From Phycisphaeraceae bacterium (lineage in GTDB: Bacteria; Planctomycetota; Phycisphaerae; Phycisphaerales; Zrk34), in assembly GCA_028284925.1 (NCBI GenBank), contig JANQQT010000214.1, forward strand, positions 1 to 64,000: 64,000 nucleotides of DNA, given 5' to 3'. Numbering within the stretch: position 1 is the stretch's first letter; the number at the start of each line of letters is the position of its first letter. A model generated the notes under the pieces. That model worked only from the letters and a program-made list of their open reading frames with translations, made no database searches and was not told the origin of the DNA. Below, in pieces: positions 19,855 through 29,633 of this stretch. The translations under genes and the position numbers were made by a program.

Positions 19855-20382
19855 TTAATGCTCACGCCTGACATATTGGCACACGATACGCTCATGTCGC
19901 CAACTCTTGAGTCCAATTTTACGTGCCTCTGCCACCGCCTGCCCCAATCCCTTCCCCATATCCAACACACGATATGCGATCCAGATCGCCCCTACACGCG
20001 ATGCTTCTCCGCAATGGATCACCAGCCCCTCATCCTTGGTTGACCGGATCACAGCGCGGCACTTTTCAATCACCTTATCCGTCAACTCCCTCGGCCAGAG
20101 AAACGGTACATGATGGTGAACCATTCCCAAACAGTCCAGAACAGCACGTTCATCAAATGGCCACTCTTCTCTTTCCGTCCGAACATTCAATACATGCTTG
20201 ATTCCTACTCCCGACAATAGTCCGAAATCCGTTTCGCTCGGTTGACCCGCCAGATAAATCCTGTCATACTGATGCAAGGGGGCTATCCCGCCTAACCCCA
20301 CTTCTTGAGGTTCGTCCTGCTCATCAGTAACGATGTTCGCACTTCTCAGTCCAGAGTACAAGTTGCGAAAGAACTGTCGCAT
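19855..20382 (-). CDS. Dual-specificity-phosphatase-like protein
   Basis: 175 residues from the ATG at 20382, which has AAAGGTG about 5 bases upstream; a 20412 start is less likely. The core IYLAGQPSETDFGLL and VLNVRTEREEWPF are typical of the DSP-PTPase-like/DUF442 group. The phosphate loop is HCGEASRVG, with four rather than five residues between Cys and Arg; this shorter spacing is shared by that subgroup, so activity is plausible but not certain. It is co-transcribed with the desaturase-like gene downstream. Confidence 0.8.
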   Translation of the reverse strand: MRQFFRNLYSGLRSANIVTDEQDEPQEVGLGGIAPLHQYDRIYLAGQPSETDFGLLSGVGIKHVLNVRTEREEWPFDERAVLDCLGMVHHHVPFLWPRELTDKVIEKCRAVIRSTKDEGLVIHCGEASRVGAIWIAYRVLDMGKGLGQAVAEARKIGLKSWRHERIVCQYVRREH

Positions 20383-20552
20383 GCCACACCTTTTCGTAAT
20401 CGAGGATTTCAATTAGACGGTTTTTTTCTTTCGACGCCATCCTCAATGTGTTCCAAATCCGTTGTCTGTACCGGTATCGGTTTGTTTTTGGTTGGCCGAA
20501 TTGATCACCTTACCTCCGTGAGCATCGGTCCGATCTCTGCTAAACTTGCAAA

Positions 20553-21671
20553 ATGACTACGCCATTAAACAAAGTTATGGATGCTTTGCAACAAATCGCC
20601 CCACTTCAGCTTGCGGAAGAATGGGACAACGTCGGCCTGCTTGTCCCATCCACCAAACGCAAGCGCATCAAACACCTTTTTCTCACCATCGATCTCACGC
20701 CTTCCGTTTTCGATGAGGCGCTCGCGTCCAAGGCCGACATGATCATTGCCTACCACCCTCCCATTTTCACTCCCCTCAAGCGCTTCGACCCCGATTCCCT
20801 CGTACTCCGTGCAATTGAAAATAATATGCTCATTTACTCGCCTCACACGGCTCTTGACGCCGCGCCTGCTGGTCTGTGCGATTTTCTTGCTTCCACTCTT
20901 GGCCCACTTCAGTCCAGTATGCCCATTATCCACGCCTCCTCTTCGTCCAACGAATACAAAATCGTCATCTTCGTCCCCAATTCTCATTTGGATGCTTTAC
21001 GCACAGCCCTTTCCGCCCAAGCCCGCTGCGGCATCATCGGCGCATACTCTCATTGCTCATTTAACATCCCCGGGCAAGGGACATTTAGAGGCGACGCAAC
21101 CACTAATCCTGTCGTTGGCAAAAAGCAGCAACTCGAGTTCGTTACAGAAACCCGCCTTGAAATGATTTGCCCCAAGTCCTCTATTCCTCTTGCTGCTCAG
21201 GTGATCCAGCAACACCATCCGTACGAAGAGCCTGCATGGGATATTTATCCACTCTACGACAAACCAATTCACAACACTGGGCCAGGCAGGATTGCAACGC
21301 TCAGTAAGCCCACGACTCTTGCCACACTCACCCGACGTATCAAAAAAGCCCTCAATCTTAAGCATGTTCGGTTCGCACCGTCTCCGCCTCATGATTCCAA
21401 CACCAATATTTCCAAGGTCGCCCTCTGCCCTGGCGCAGGCGGGAGCCTTTTCCAGAATGTATCCGATGTTGACCTGTACCTTACCGGCGAAATGCGGCAT
21501 CATGATGTTCTTGCCAAAAACAATGCCGGTGCATCAATCATCCTCACCGAACATACCAATTGCGAACGACCCTATCTCAACATTCTTGCGAAGCGCCTCA
21601 AGGCTTCCCTAAACAATTCCACCAAGATTTCTATCGCCAAGAGCGATCATGACCCGATTTCCCTGGCCTAA
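20553..21671 (+). CDS. NIF3-like dinuclear metal-centre protein
   Basis: 372 residues, the long form with a PII-like domain inserted in the middle (about residues 130-235) as in YqfO, rather than the ~250-residue YbgI form. Family motifs: EEWDNVGLL near 22, YHPPIF near 66 (metal ligand His), HTALDA near 98, and TEHTNCERP near the C-terminus. The first position of the usual His-His pair is Tyr, as in eukaryotic NIF3L1. The family is widespread; it has been linked to GTP cyclohydrolase-like hydrolysis but its role is unsettled. No clear ribosome-binding site. Confidence 0.92.
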   Translation: MTTPLNKVMDALQQIAPLQLAEEWDNVGLLVPSTKRKRIKHLFLTIDLTPSVFDEALASKADMIIAYHPPIFTPLKRFDPDSLVLRAIENNMLIYSPHTALDAAPAGLCDFLASTLGPLQSSMPIIHASSSSNEYKIVIFVPNSHLDALRTALSAQARCGIIGAYSHCSFNIPGQGTFRGDATTNPVVGKKQQLEFVTETRLEMICPKSSIPLAAQVIQQHHPYEEPAWDIYPLYDKPIHNTGPGRIATLSKPTTLATLTRRIKKALNLKHVRFAPSPPHDSNTNISKVALCPGAGGSLFQNVSDVDLYLTGEMRHHDVLAKNNAGASIILTEHTNCERPYLNILAKRLKASLNNSTKISIAKSDHDPISLA

Positions 21672-21921
21672 ATTTCTTGTCCGATCGCCCTAAGGAGTCT
21701 TCGTCAGAGTACGCGTGCCTGCAACAACGCCGCAATCTGTGCGCAAGGTCGATTACGCCAAACACCAACATGTCTGTCAGACAAAATTGATCAATGACAT
21801 CCTGCATTTTCGAATGTTTCAATCATACAGATATGGCATGATACCCACCGGACAGGGCAATCTCGTTCAAATGCACCTGGCTCGTCAATGCGACGTGGTG
21901 CGTATTCACCTATAATCGGTT

Positions 21922-22260
21922 ATGAGGTCACCTCAAACACCAACCCCACCTTACTACGCTGTCATCTTTACCTCCACCCGAACTTCCTCAGAACAGGATG
22001 CCTATTTTCGAACGGCTCAACGGATGGACGCGCTGGCCGCCCAGCAACCCGGCTATCTCGGCCACATCTCCACCCAAAATGACTTCGGCCAAAACGTCAC
22101 CATCTCCTATTGGCAATCTCTTCAACACATTGCCGACTGGAAAACCCATCCCGAACATGTCCTCGCCCAATCCAAAGGGAAATCTGTCTGGTATTCAGAC
22201 TACAAACTTGAAGTCTGCCGTGTCGAAACCGCCCATACCTTCAAACTCCCCACCCCATAA
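21922..22260 (+). CDS. Antibiotic biosynthesis monooxygenase (ABM) domain protein
   Basis: 112 residues forming one ferredoxin-like ABM domain. The stretch YYAVIFTSTRT, the helix with AYFRTAQRMDALAAQQPGY, and YWQSLQHIADWKTHPEH are characteristic. Members include small cofactor-free monooxygenases and haem-degrading enzymes, plus many of unknown role. The sulfatase gene starts 18 bases later on the same strand, but a functional link is not evident. Confidence 0.82.
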   Translation: MRSPQTPTPPYYAVIFTSTRTSSEQDAYFRTAQRMDALAAQQPGYLGHISTQNDFGQNVTISYWQSLQHIADWKTHPEHVLAQSKGKSVWYSDYKLEVCRVETAHTFKLPTP

Positions 22261-22278
22261 ACACCTAATTTCGGTATC

Positions 22279-23949
22279 ATGCCTTCCATGAGTTCTCGAT
22301 CTATTTTCTATATCTCATTGGTGGCGGTTGTACATTTTCTAGTCGTCGCGCTCCCGCTACATGCCGCCGATACCGCTTCCCAATCACGTCCCAACATCCT
22401 TTGGATTTCCTGCGAAGACATCAGTCCGCACGTCGGCTCCTATGGCGACAAATTTGCCACCACGCCGAATCTTGATCAATTCGCTTCTGAGGGCATTCGC
22501 TACACGCGATTTTTTGGGCACGCAGGTGTATGTGCCGTTAATCGTTCCGGCATTATCACTGCCATGTATCCCACCTCCATCGGCACCCAACACATGCGTT
22601 GTGCCGGCATCCCCCCTCATTACGTCAAATGCTTTACCGAATACCTCCGTGCGGCCGGTTACTTCTGCACCAACCGATCCAAGACGGACTATAACTTTAC
22701 CCCACCCTTCACCGCATGGGATCGCCAGGGCAATCGTCATGGCGACTGGGCCGGTCGTGCCACCGGTCAACCCTTTTTCTCCGTCATCAATCTTACCACC
22801 ACACACGAATCCCAGATCCGTCTCCCCGATAAGGCGTTTTTCCGAAGAACCAACCGCGTCACCGCTGCCCAACGTCACGACCCCGCAAAAGCACCTCTTC
22901 CGCCCCATTACCCGGATACTCCCGCGTCTCGCCGGGATTACGCCCGCCTGCACGATCTCATTACCCAACTCGACTATCAGGTCGCTGATATTCTCAAGAA
23001 ACTCAAGGACGATGGCCTTGCCGAGAACACCATCGTTTTCTTCTGGTCCGATCATGGCGACGGCTTACCCCGCTCCAAACGCTGGATCTATGACTCAGGC
23101 CTGCACACTCCGCTCATCATCCGTTTCCCCAAAAAACTCGCCCACCTCGCTCCGAACGGCAAAATACCCGGCTCTACCGTCGATGACCTCACTGCATTCA
23201 TTGACCTTGGTCCAACCGTCATGTCTCTTGCCAATGTCCCCGCTCCTAAATACATGCAGGGCCGTGCTTTCCTCGGACCTCACAGGAAACCCGCTCGTAG
23301 TTACATCTACGCTGCCCGCGATCGTATGGATGAGACCTATGACCTCATTCGCGCCGTTCGCGATAAGCGATACAAATATATCCGCAACCTCAAACCCTGG
23401 TTGCCGTACGCCCAATCTATCGAATACATGGACCGAATGCCTACCCTCCGAGATTGGCGTAAGCTCAATCAGCAGGACAAACTTAGTGCAAAGCAAAAAC
23501 TTTTCATGCGAAAAACCAAGTCGCTTGAAGAACTTTACGACACCCGAAATGATCCCTGGGAACTGAACAACCTTGCTGCCTCACCCGACCATCAGCAAAT
23601 TCTCGCACGTCTTCGAACCGAACTTGAGGACTGGCAAAACCGTACGGGTGACCACGGCCTCATCCCCGAAGCGCAAATTTGGCAGGAACGTCGCCCTGAC
23701 GGCAAGTTCGCCGTAACTGCCAAACCCACGCTCAAACTCACTCGCGGAAACGCTAATCGAGTCTTTGCAACACTATCCTGTTCCACCAAAGGGGCTTCAA
23801 TCGCCTACCAACTCGAAGGCCAATCAAACTGGTATCTCTACTCCAAACCAATCTCTGTAAAGCTGAATACCGGCATTAAGTTCCGCGCATGCCGTATCGG
23901 TTTTCGCGATAGTCAAACCGTCAACACCACAATCGAATCCACCCAGTAA
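22279..23949 (+). CDS. Secreted sulfatase with non-canonical active-site motif
   Basis: 556 residues with a signal peptide ending near LPLHAADTA. It has the alkaline-phosphatase-like sulfatase fold: metal site ISCEDISPHVG (Glu46-Asp47), later FFWSDHGDG. The formylglycine motif, normally Cys-x-Pro-x-Arg, reads Cys-Ala-Val-Asn-Arg at residues 85-89, so the proline is missing. This may impair maturation by the standard enzyme or mark a subclass. The final ~75 residues (TLSCSTKGASIAYQLEG) look like a chitobiase-type C-terminal beta domain. The second sulfatase follows 36 bases downstream, probably co-transcribed. Confidence 0.88.
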   Translation: MPSMSSRSIFYISLVAVVHFLVVALPLHAADTASQSRPNILWISCEDISPHVGSYGDKFATTPNLDQFASEGIRYTRFFGHAGVCAVNRSGIITAMYPTSIGTQHMRCAGIPPHYVKCFTEYLRAAGYFCTNRSKTDYNFTPPFTAWDRQGNRHGDWAGRATGQPFFSVINLTTTHESQIRLPDKAFFRRTNRVTAAQRHDPAKAPLPPHYPDTPASRRDYARLHDLITQLDYQVADILKKLKDDGLAENTIVFFWSDHGDGLPRSKRWIYDSGLHTPLIIRFPKKLAHLAPNGKIPGSTVDDLTAFIDLGPTVMSLANVPAPKYMQGRAFLGPHRKPARSYIYAARDRMDETYDLIRAVRDKRYKYIRNLKPWLPYAQSIEYMDRMPTLRDWRKLNQQDKLSAKQKLFMRKTKSLEELYDTRNDPWELNNLAASPDHQQILARLRTELEDWQNRTGDHGLIPEAQIWQERRPDGKFAVTAKPTLKLTRGNANRVFATLSCSTKGASIAYQLEGQSNWYLYSKPISVKLNTGIKFRACRIGFRDSQTVNTTIESTQ

Positions 23950-23985
23950 AATTCCACCAAACCCGCCAACCAAAAGGTACTCTAA

Positions 23986-25542
23986 ATGACTTTCAAACAC
24001 CTTCTACGTTATCTCGTCCTCTTTACGCTGGTGCTTACGTATGTTCTCGCCTCAGCCGCTTCCGCCGACCATCACAAACCTCCCACACTCAAATCCATTC
24101 CAAATGCCAAGAAGCACAACATCGTCTTCATTCTCGCAGATGACCACCGCTACGACGCCATGGGCTTCCTTAATCATCCATTCCTTAAGACGCCCGAAAT
24201 GGACCGCATGGCCAAAGACGGTGCCTACTTCAAGAATGCCTTTGTCACCACATCCCTCTGCTCTCCGTCGCGCGCCTCTATCCTCACCGGCCTCTTCATG
24301 CACAACCACGGCGTCATGGACAACAACACACTCGCAAAGAAAGGATCTGTCTTTTTTCCGCTTTATCTCCAGAAAGCAGGCTACAAGACGGCCTTCGTCG
24401 GTAAGTGGCACATGGGCGGAGCCTCAGACGCGCCTCGACTCGGATTTGACCATTGGGTCAGTTTTCGGGGGCAGGGTCGTTATTACCCAAGAGCCAACTG
24501 GACCCTCAACGTCAACGGAAAACGCATCCCGCAGAAGGGTTACATTACCGATGAATTGACGGACTACGCTGTGAGCTGGCTCAATACACTCAAGAAAGAC
24601 CAGCCGTTTTTCCTCTATCTCTCCCATAAGGCCGTCCACGCTGAATTTGCCCCGGCCAAACGCCATGCCAAACTCTACGCCGATGCCAGAATTCCCACCC
24701 CTGTCACCCAGGCAAACACCCCTCAAAACTACAGGAACAAGCCCAAATGGGTCAAGGACCAACGTAACAGTTGGCACGGCGTCGATTTCCCGTATCACTC
24801 CTCACTCAACGTCAAAGAGTACTTCCGAAAATACTGCCAAACTCTGGCGGCAGTCGACGAGTCTATCGGTCGAGTACGCCAATGGCTCAAGAGAAACAAC
24901 CACGATCAAGACACACTGATCATCTACATGGGCGACAACGGCTTCCTTTTTGGTGAGCATGGTTTGATCGACAAACGAAACGCCTACGAAGAATCCATGC
25001 GAGTTCCCATGCTCGGCATCTTTCCCAAACATTTCAAACCCGGCACCATCGTTGAAGGCATCGTCGCCAACATCGATATCGCTGCCACATGTCTCGAGGC
25101 CGCTGGTCTTCAGTCTCCCGGCTACATGGATGGCCAATCCTTCATCAAACTTGGTTCCGGAAAAACCAAACTCGAGAACTGGCGAAAGTCACTCATGTAT
25201 GAATACTACTGGGAATGGAATTTTCCGCACACGCCGACCACCTTCGCCCTTCGCACCAATGACTACAAGTTCATCACCTACCATGGTGTATGGGATCTTG
25301 ATGAGCTCTATGACATGAAGATGGACACGAAGGAGCAGCGCAACCTTGCATATGACCCCAAATATCGTCAAATCGTTCGGAAAATGCGCACGGAGCTATA
25401 CACCAAGCTCAAGGCTGCAAATGCCGATCGCGTTCCCTTTTCCCCTAAACGACGTGATGGTGCTGTTCTCAGGCGAAAGTCAGGCTCAAAGCCTTCAACC
25501 TTTCCCCCATTCTGGTTAAGAAACAAAGACGGCCGGAACTAG
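23986..25542 (+). CDS. Secreted arylsulfatase, canonical
   Basis: 518 residues with a clear signal peptide (LLRYLVLFTLVLTYVLASAA). Metal ligands ADDHRYD (Asp52-Asp53) and the complete maturation motif Cys-Ser-Pro-Ser-Arg at residues 92-96 indicate a formylglycine-dependent sulfatase; YMGDNGFLFGEHGL carries the further metal ligands. Substrate is probably a sulfated polysaccharide, as for many planctomycete sulfatases (inference). AAGGT lies before the ATG. A strong bidirectional terminator follows. Confidence 0.94.
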   Translation: MTFKHLLRYLVLFTLVLTYVLASAASADHHKPPTLKSIPNAKKHNIVFILADDHRYDAMGFLNHPFLKTPEMDRMAKDGAYFKNAFVTTSLCSPSRASILTGLFMHNHGVMDNNTLAKKGSVFFPLYLQKAGYKTAFVGKWHMGGASDAPRLGFDHWVSFRGQGRYYPRANWTLNVNGKRIPQKGYITDELTDYAVSWLNTLKKDQPFFLYLSHKAVHAEFAPAKRHAKLYADARIPTPVTQANTPQNYRNKPKWVKDQRNSWHGVDFPYHSSLNVKEYFRKYCQTLAAVDESIGRVRQWLKRNNHDQDTLIIYMGDNGFLFGEHGLIDKRNAYEESMRVPMLGIFPKHFKPGTIVEGIVANIDIAATCLEAAGLQSPGYMDGQSFIKLGSGKTKLENWRKSLMYEYYWEWNFPHTPTTFALRTNDYKFITYHGVWDLDELYDMKMDTKEQRNLAYDPKYRQIVRKMRTELYTKLKAANADRVPFSPKRRDGAVLRRKSGSKPSTFPPFWLRNKDGRN

Positions 25543-25561
25543 GAAATCGTAATCTAATTCC

Positions 25562-25598
25562 AAAAAGAAAAACACCCGACCTGCGTCGGGTATTTTTT
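25562..25598. terminator. Bidirectional rho-independent terminator
   Basis: ACCCGAC (25574-25580), loop CTGC, GTCGGGT (25585-25591): a perfect 7-pair stem with an A-rich tract on the left and TTTTTT at 25593-25598 on the right. It can end both the sulfatase transcript and the leftward ompH transcript. Confidence 0.85.
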
Positions 25599-25632
25599 AC
25601 AATCTATTGCATCAATAACGATCTTACAAAGC

Positions 25633-26247
25633 TTACTTCTTCTTGGCCTTGTATTCGTTATTCAACTGCTTTGTCAGGGCACTCGAAATATCCAGCTTCT
25701 CGTTCGAGTACAACACCTTGCGAAGCTGAATCACAGCCGCCGCCTGTTGCTGAGACCGTGAACGGAAGTTACCGGTCTGGTCTTTATACAACACTAGGTC
25801 ATAGCCGTTCTTTTTCGCCATATCGCCGATGGCCTTCACCAATTTGAGGTAAAGCTGCTCAATACGCAACGTTTTCTCAACTTCAAGTTGTCGTTTCGAC
25901 CATTTTTCCCAGACCTGATATTCCAGCACCAATTTTTCAAGCTTCTCGGTGAGCTGTTTGAAGGTCGGGGAATTCACATTCGTGACCTTGATATCGGCTT
26001 CGATTTCCTTCAACTGTGCCTGCCGATTCCGCCCTTCATTTTGGAGCTTTTCCGTCTGCCCGGTAATATCCGCCTCAATTGCGGCCTTTTCATCTAGCTT
26101 GGCAAAAACAGCTTGTACATCCACCACCGCCGCCGTGATTGGACGAGCCGCCGAGCCCCCGGGCTGACCCCAAAGTCTTGAAATTCCTACACTTACAGCG
26201 ACGATGGCCATCACCCCCAAAATCGTCCATGTCTGTCGATGATTCAT
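25633..26247 (-). CDS. OmpH/Skp family periplasmic chaperone
   Basis: 204 residues: an N-terminal signal or anchor (TILGVMAIVAVSVGISRLWG), a short beta segment ITAAVVDVQAVF, then a long coiled coil (about 55-160) as in Skp's tentacles, ending with GYDLVLYKD. Skp-like chaperones carry unfolded outer-membrane proteins to the BAM complex. GGAGA lies 7 bases before the ATG. It follows bamA by 103 bases on the same strand, the classical arrangement. Confidence 0.9.
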   Translation of the reverse strand: MNHRQTWTILGVMAIVAVSVGISRLWGQPGGSAARPITAAVVDVQAVFAKLDEKAAIEADITGQTEKLQNEGRNRQAQLKEIEADIKVTNVNSPTFKQLTEKLEKLVLEYQVWEKWSKRQLEVEKTLRIEQLYLKLVKAIGDMAKKNGYDLVLYKDQTGNFRSRSQQQAAAVIQLRKVLYSNEKLDISSALTKQLNNEYKAKKK

Positions 26248-26350
26248 AATCTGGTCTCCAAATGAGAATGTTTCTTACGTGATCCCTGCCCAAAACCGGA
26301 TTCCATCTATACAACTCGGCTTTATACGCCTTCAACCATAGCTCGGTTCA

Positions 26351-28816
26351 TCAAAATGGCAACGAAATGTCAAAACTAAATACACGTTCCTCGTCGCCAT
26401 CCTCTTTGACGATAGGAACGGCAATATCGAACGCAAACGGCGTCGGACCCAATGCCGGTATCGTCAGTCGAATACCCGTTCCAATCGATACCCGATAAGA
26501 ACTGAACCCAAAGTCATCTTCCACAGTACCTGTATCCACGAATACCACCGCCCGCAGGTAATTGTCAAAGACTGGGAAGTTGTATTCCACGCCCATCAGG
26601 AACATGAAATCACCACCAACCGGGTCGTCCCCTTTCATACCTGCATTGGGGCCACCCGCGATGATCCCCCTCGGCCCTGCCCCCCGAAAGTCATAACCAC
26701 GAAACGTCCGATGTCCACCCGCATAAAACCGCTCAAACAGCGGCGCTTCATCTTCCTGCAAGATATACCCCACCTGCATACGGAATTTCAAGGTCGTCTT
26801 CCGACCGAAGAAGTCCTCATCGATCGTCATGTATGCCGTAAAGCTCGCTGTTACACGCGTGAAGTCAAAGTCATCTGTTAACGCGCCGACCTGCTCAAGA
26901 CCCACTTGCAGTCGCGTCCCCTTATAGGGAATCAGGAAATCATCCACCTTCACCGTGCTTCGCGTCAGGAACAATCCGATGGAATCCACATCATTTGATC
27001 CTCTCACCGCAAAAGCGTCGACCGGACCGTCTACCTCAATGTCCGAGATATCCACCTGCTCAATGCGTAAACGCACATTCGCCGACCACACATCTCCAAA
27101 TCGTCGTCCCAGCCCAAGTTGCCCGCCGATACGTTCTTCATCCCAATCCTCACGCACGCGCGTAAAGAAAAACAGTTGGGCATCCAGAAAGTAGTTTGTA
27201 TCGAATAGGTATGGCTCGCGGAAAGATATCTGGTACCTCTGAAATTCATCGCCCGGCTGTAACGCAATCTGAAAATACTGACCCGCACCCTTAAACGCCT
27301 GCCCGCTCCACAACTCAGACCAACTTTCAGGTGTATCCTGAACATCAAAGTTACGTTGAGTCACGTCAATCGAACCAAATATACCCGAATCACTACTCAC
27401 CGCCGCGCCGAACGTAATGGATCCAGTCTGGCCCTCTTTGACATCCACAAGGATATCTCGCGTCGTACCCTCAAGGTTATCCAGGACCGTAATCTTGACG
27501 TCACGGAACTGTGGCAGCCTTCTGATATCCTTCTCCGCCTTCCCTATCGCAGTACCATCAATCGGTCGACCCGGCGATAGGGTATCTTTCAATACCCGCA
27601 ATATGACCTCTTTTTTGGTCTGAGGATTTCCCTTAATGCGAATCATTCCCGCCGTACTTACCTCTTTTTCTTCAATCGTTACTACCAGATCAACGAGCGG
27701 CTCAGTTTCATGAAAGATTCTCTGAATAATCACCGGAACACCCAGAATCCCTTGCTCATCATAACTGCCGATACGTCCTTCCTTCGCATACCAATCCCTT
27801 ACCGCCTGGCCCGACTCCCTTAACAGTTTGAAACTAAATACATCTCCAACCTTCAGCGGAATCACGCCACGAAGTTGCGCCTCACTCGCGACCTCGTTCC
27901 CCACAAATTTCATCGTGCGAACCGTATACTGGCGCCCCTCATCAATGTAAAACGTAACGGCTGCATCCTTCTGATTATCCGAAAGTTCAATTCGAGGCGT
28001 CCCCACCCGTACATCCAGATATCCCCGATCCAGATAAAACCGTCGTAGTCGAGCCTTATCCTGATCCAAAATCTCTTTAGAAAGCACGCCCTTTTGGAAA
28101 ATAATGATGTACTTCCGCGTCTTGATCTGCGCGAACAACTGGTTGTCCGTAAAAACCTTGTTCCCTTCAAACTTGATTTCCTGCACGCGAATTCGAGGCC
28201 CTTCCCTTACTTGCAACGTCAGAATGCCGTCCTCCCTCAATTGTTTTCGCATTTCCTCATTGAAAGTCACATCCGCGAGGTAAAACCCCTCATCCTGATA
28301 CATTTTCTTAATGCGATCACGAGCCTGGTTAATCAGAAATTCATCCTGCGGATCGCCCGGCTGCAATAAGATAGCCGCTCGCAACTCCTGGTCGCTGAAA
28401 TACTTATTCCCCACTAACTGAACATCTACAAGCAAACGGTGCTCGACCACTAGGTACGTCAATGTCACCGACCCGTCATCATTGGCCGCCACCTTGGCAC
28501 GTACGCTGGAAAATCGTCCCAGGCGGGTGATATTTTGGATGTCCTTATTTACCTGTGCGGCACTCAACGCATCTCCCGCCTTGGTCCCGATCTGATTGCG
28601 GATGAATCGCTCGGGTACTTCTTTCAAACCCTGTACATTCACCGCCTTGATTGGACGGTTTTCGACATCCTGACCTTGTCCATAGACAACAATTGCGCTC
28701 ACAGGAACAACGAACGCTACCATCGTCACGATCTTATTTACTAGCCCCTGAATCAACAGGCCACTCCATCGGTCTGAAAGAAATATCACTAATCCTGATC
28801 GATTGCGCACACGCAT
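26351..28816 (-). CDS. bamA: Outer membrane assembly factor BamA
   Basis: Up to 821 residues. Five POTRA repeats occupy roughly 55-420 (for example VQLVGNKYFSDQELRAAI and IKFEGNKVFTDNQLFAQI), followed by the 16-strand barrel with the conserved GGHRTFRGYDFRG of loop 6 and a C-terminal aromatic (SLPF). It inserts beta-barrel proteins in the outer membrane, so the organism is diderm. The signal sequence (IVTMVAFVVPVSAIVVYGQ) lies near residue 30, so translation may begin at GTG 28729 or ATG 28723 instead. Confidence 0.96.
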   Translation of the reverse strand: MRVRNRSGLVIFLSDRWSGLLIQGLVNKIVTMVAFVVPVSAIVVYGQGQDVENRPIKAVNVQGLKEVPERFIRNQIGTKAGDALSAAQVNKDIQNITRLGRFSSVRAKVAANDDGSVTLTYLVVEHRLLVDVQLVGNKYFSDQELRAAILLQPGDPQDEFLINQARDRIKKMYQDEGFYLADVTFNEEMRKQLREDGILTLQVREGPRIRVQEIKFEGNKVFTDNQLFAQIKTRKYIIIFQKGVLSKEILDQDKARLRRFYLDRGYLDVRVGTPRIELSDNQKDAAVTFYIDEGRQYTVRTMKFVGNEVASEAQLRGVIPLKVGDVFSFKLLRESGQAVRDWYAKEGRIGSYDEQGILGVPVIIQRIFHETEPLVDLVVTIEEKEVSTAGMIRIKGNPQTKKEVILRVLKDTLSPGRPIDGTAIGKAEKDIRRLPQFRDVKITVLDNLEGTTRDILVDVKEGQTGSITFGAAVSSDSGIFGSIDVTQRNFDVQDTPESWSELWSGQAFKGAGQYFQIALQPGDEFQRYQISFREPYLFDTNYFLDAQLFFFTRVREDWDEERIGGQLGLGRRFGDVWSANVRLRIEQVDISDIEVDGPVDAFAVRGSNDVDSIGLFLTRSTVKVDDFLIPYKGTRLQVGLEQVGALTDDFDFTRVTASFTAYMTIDEDFFGRKTTLKFRMQVGYILQEDEAPLFERFYAGGHRTFRGYDFRGAGPRGIIAGGPNAGMKGDDPVGGDFMFLMGVEYNFPVFDNYLRAVVFVDTGTVEDDFGFSSYRVSIGTGIRLTIPALGPTPFAFDIAVPIVKEDGDEERVFSFDISLPF

Positions 28817-29061
28817 CCGATAACGCGGACGTAGTGTATCGGAACTTCAACCTGCCAACAACCCGACCGCTAACAAACTTTACATCACCGTGTTTGCTCG
28901 TCAATCGTTGTTTCTTCAGTAACGGGCTTCGACTCTCGCAATCCGTTCGGGAACACTCACGGATATCCTTTTCCAATGCGCCCTGCATCCATTTATCGGA
29001 CATTTCTCATTTTGATCGTGAGACCACCCGATTGCCGATCCCCATTCAGAGGATCAATACC

Positions 29062-29598
29062 ATGAATTTCATACCAATATCCCAAAAATCGGTATCCAAT
29101 CTCCTTGCCCATCTGGCTGTGATTACCATCATTCTGGTATGCCTGTCCGGATGCTCCACCATCAACGAATGGACTGATTCCATCGGCGACCAGTTCTCCA
29201 GCACTTCCACCGACGATCCCGATCCTGATCGTATCCGGGTAGGCCTCGTTCCCCAACCCCGTCTTGCCATCAAGGATCTGCCGGTCCCGCTGGGTTTTGA
29301 ACTCATCGATGAACAGTCTCGGACCTATTATTTGGGTAAAAACCGCATTATTGACCACATATACGAAGGTAAAGGTACAAGGGGCGACGCAGACCGCTTT
29401 TACAGGCAGCAGATGCTGATCAAAGGCTGGGTCAAGCGGGGCGATAAGACAATCCACGGAAAATCCGTTCTACTCTTTGAAAAGAAATCCGAGTTTTGCG
29501 AGGTTACCATTCACCAGAAATCTCGTACCTTTGGCGGGCACACCGCGACAATCCAGATCAGCGTCCAACCTCTCGATCGAAAGGTGACCGGACGCTGA
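29062..29598 (+). CDS. Conserved lipoprotein of unknown function
   Basis: 178 residues. The ATG at 29062 has AGAGGA 8 bases upstream; an in-frame extension to 28651 lacks support. A lipoprotein signal (LLAHLAVITIILVCLSGC) ends in the lipobox LSGC. After an Asp/Ser-rich linker, a folded domain runs from LPVPLGFELIDEQSRTYYLG to EVTIHQKS; it resembles small planctomycete lipoprotein domains, which I cannot name. It precedes the TPR membrane protein by 35 bases on the same strand. Confidence 0.8.
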   Translation: MNFIPISQKSVSNLLAHLAVITIILVCLSGCSTINEWTDSIGDQFSSTSTDDPDPDRIRVGLVPQPRLAIKDLPVPLGFELIDEQSRTYYLGKNRIIDHIYEGKGTRGDADRFYRQQMLIKGWVKRGDKTIHGKSVLLFEKKSEFCEVTIHQKSRTFGGHTATIQISVQPLDRKVTGR

Positions 29599-29633
29599 TT
29601 CAGCGACCGCCCCCGCATCACGATTGAGAAGCA

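Noticed and set aside
28651-29061. N-terminal extension of the lipoprotein frame
   Set aside because: A good ribosome-binding site and lipobox signal follow the ATG at 29062; the extension has no similarity and overlaps the divergent promoter space.
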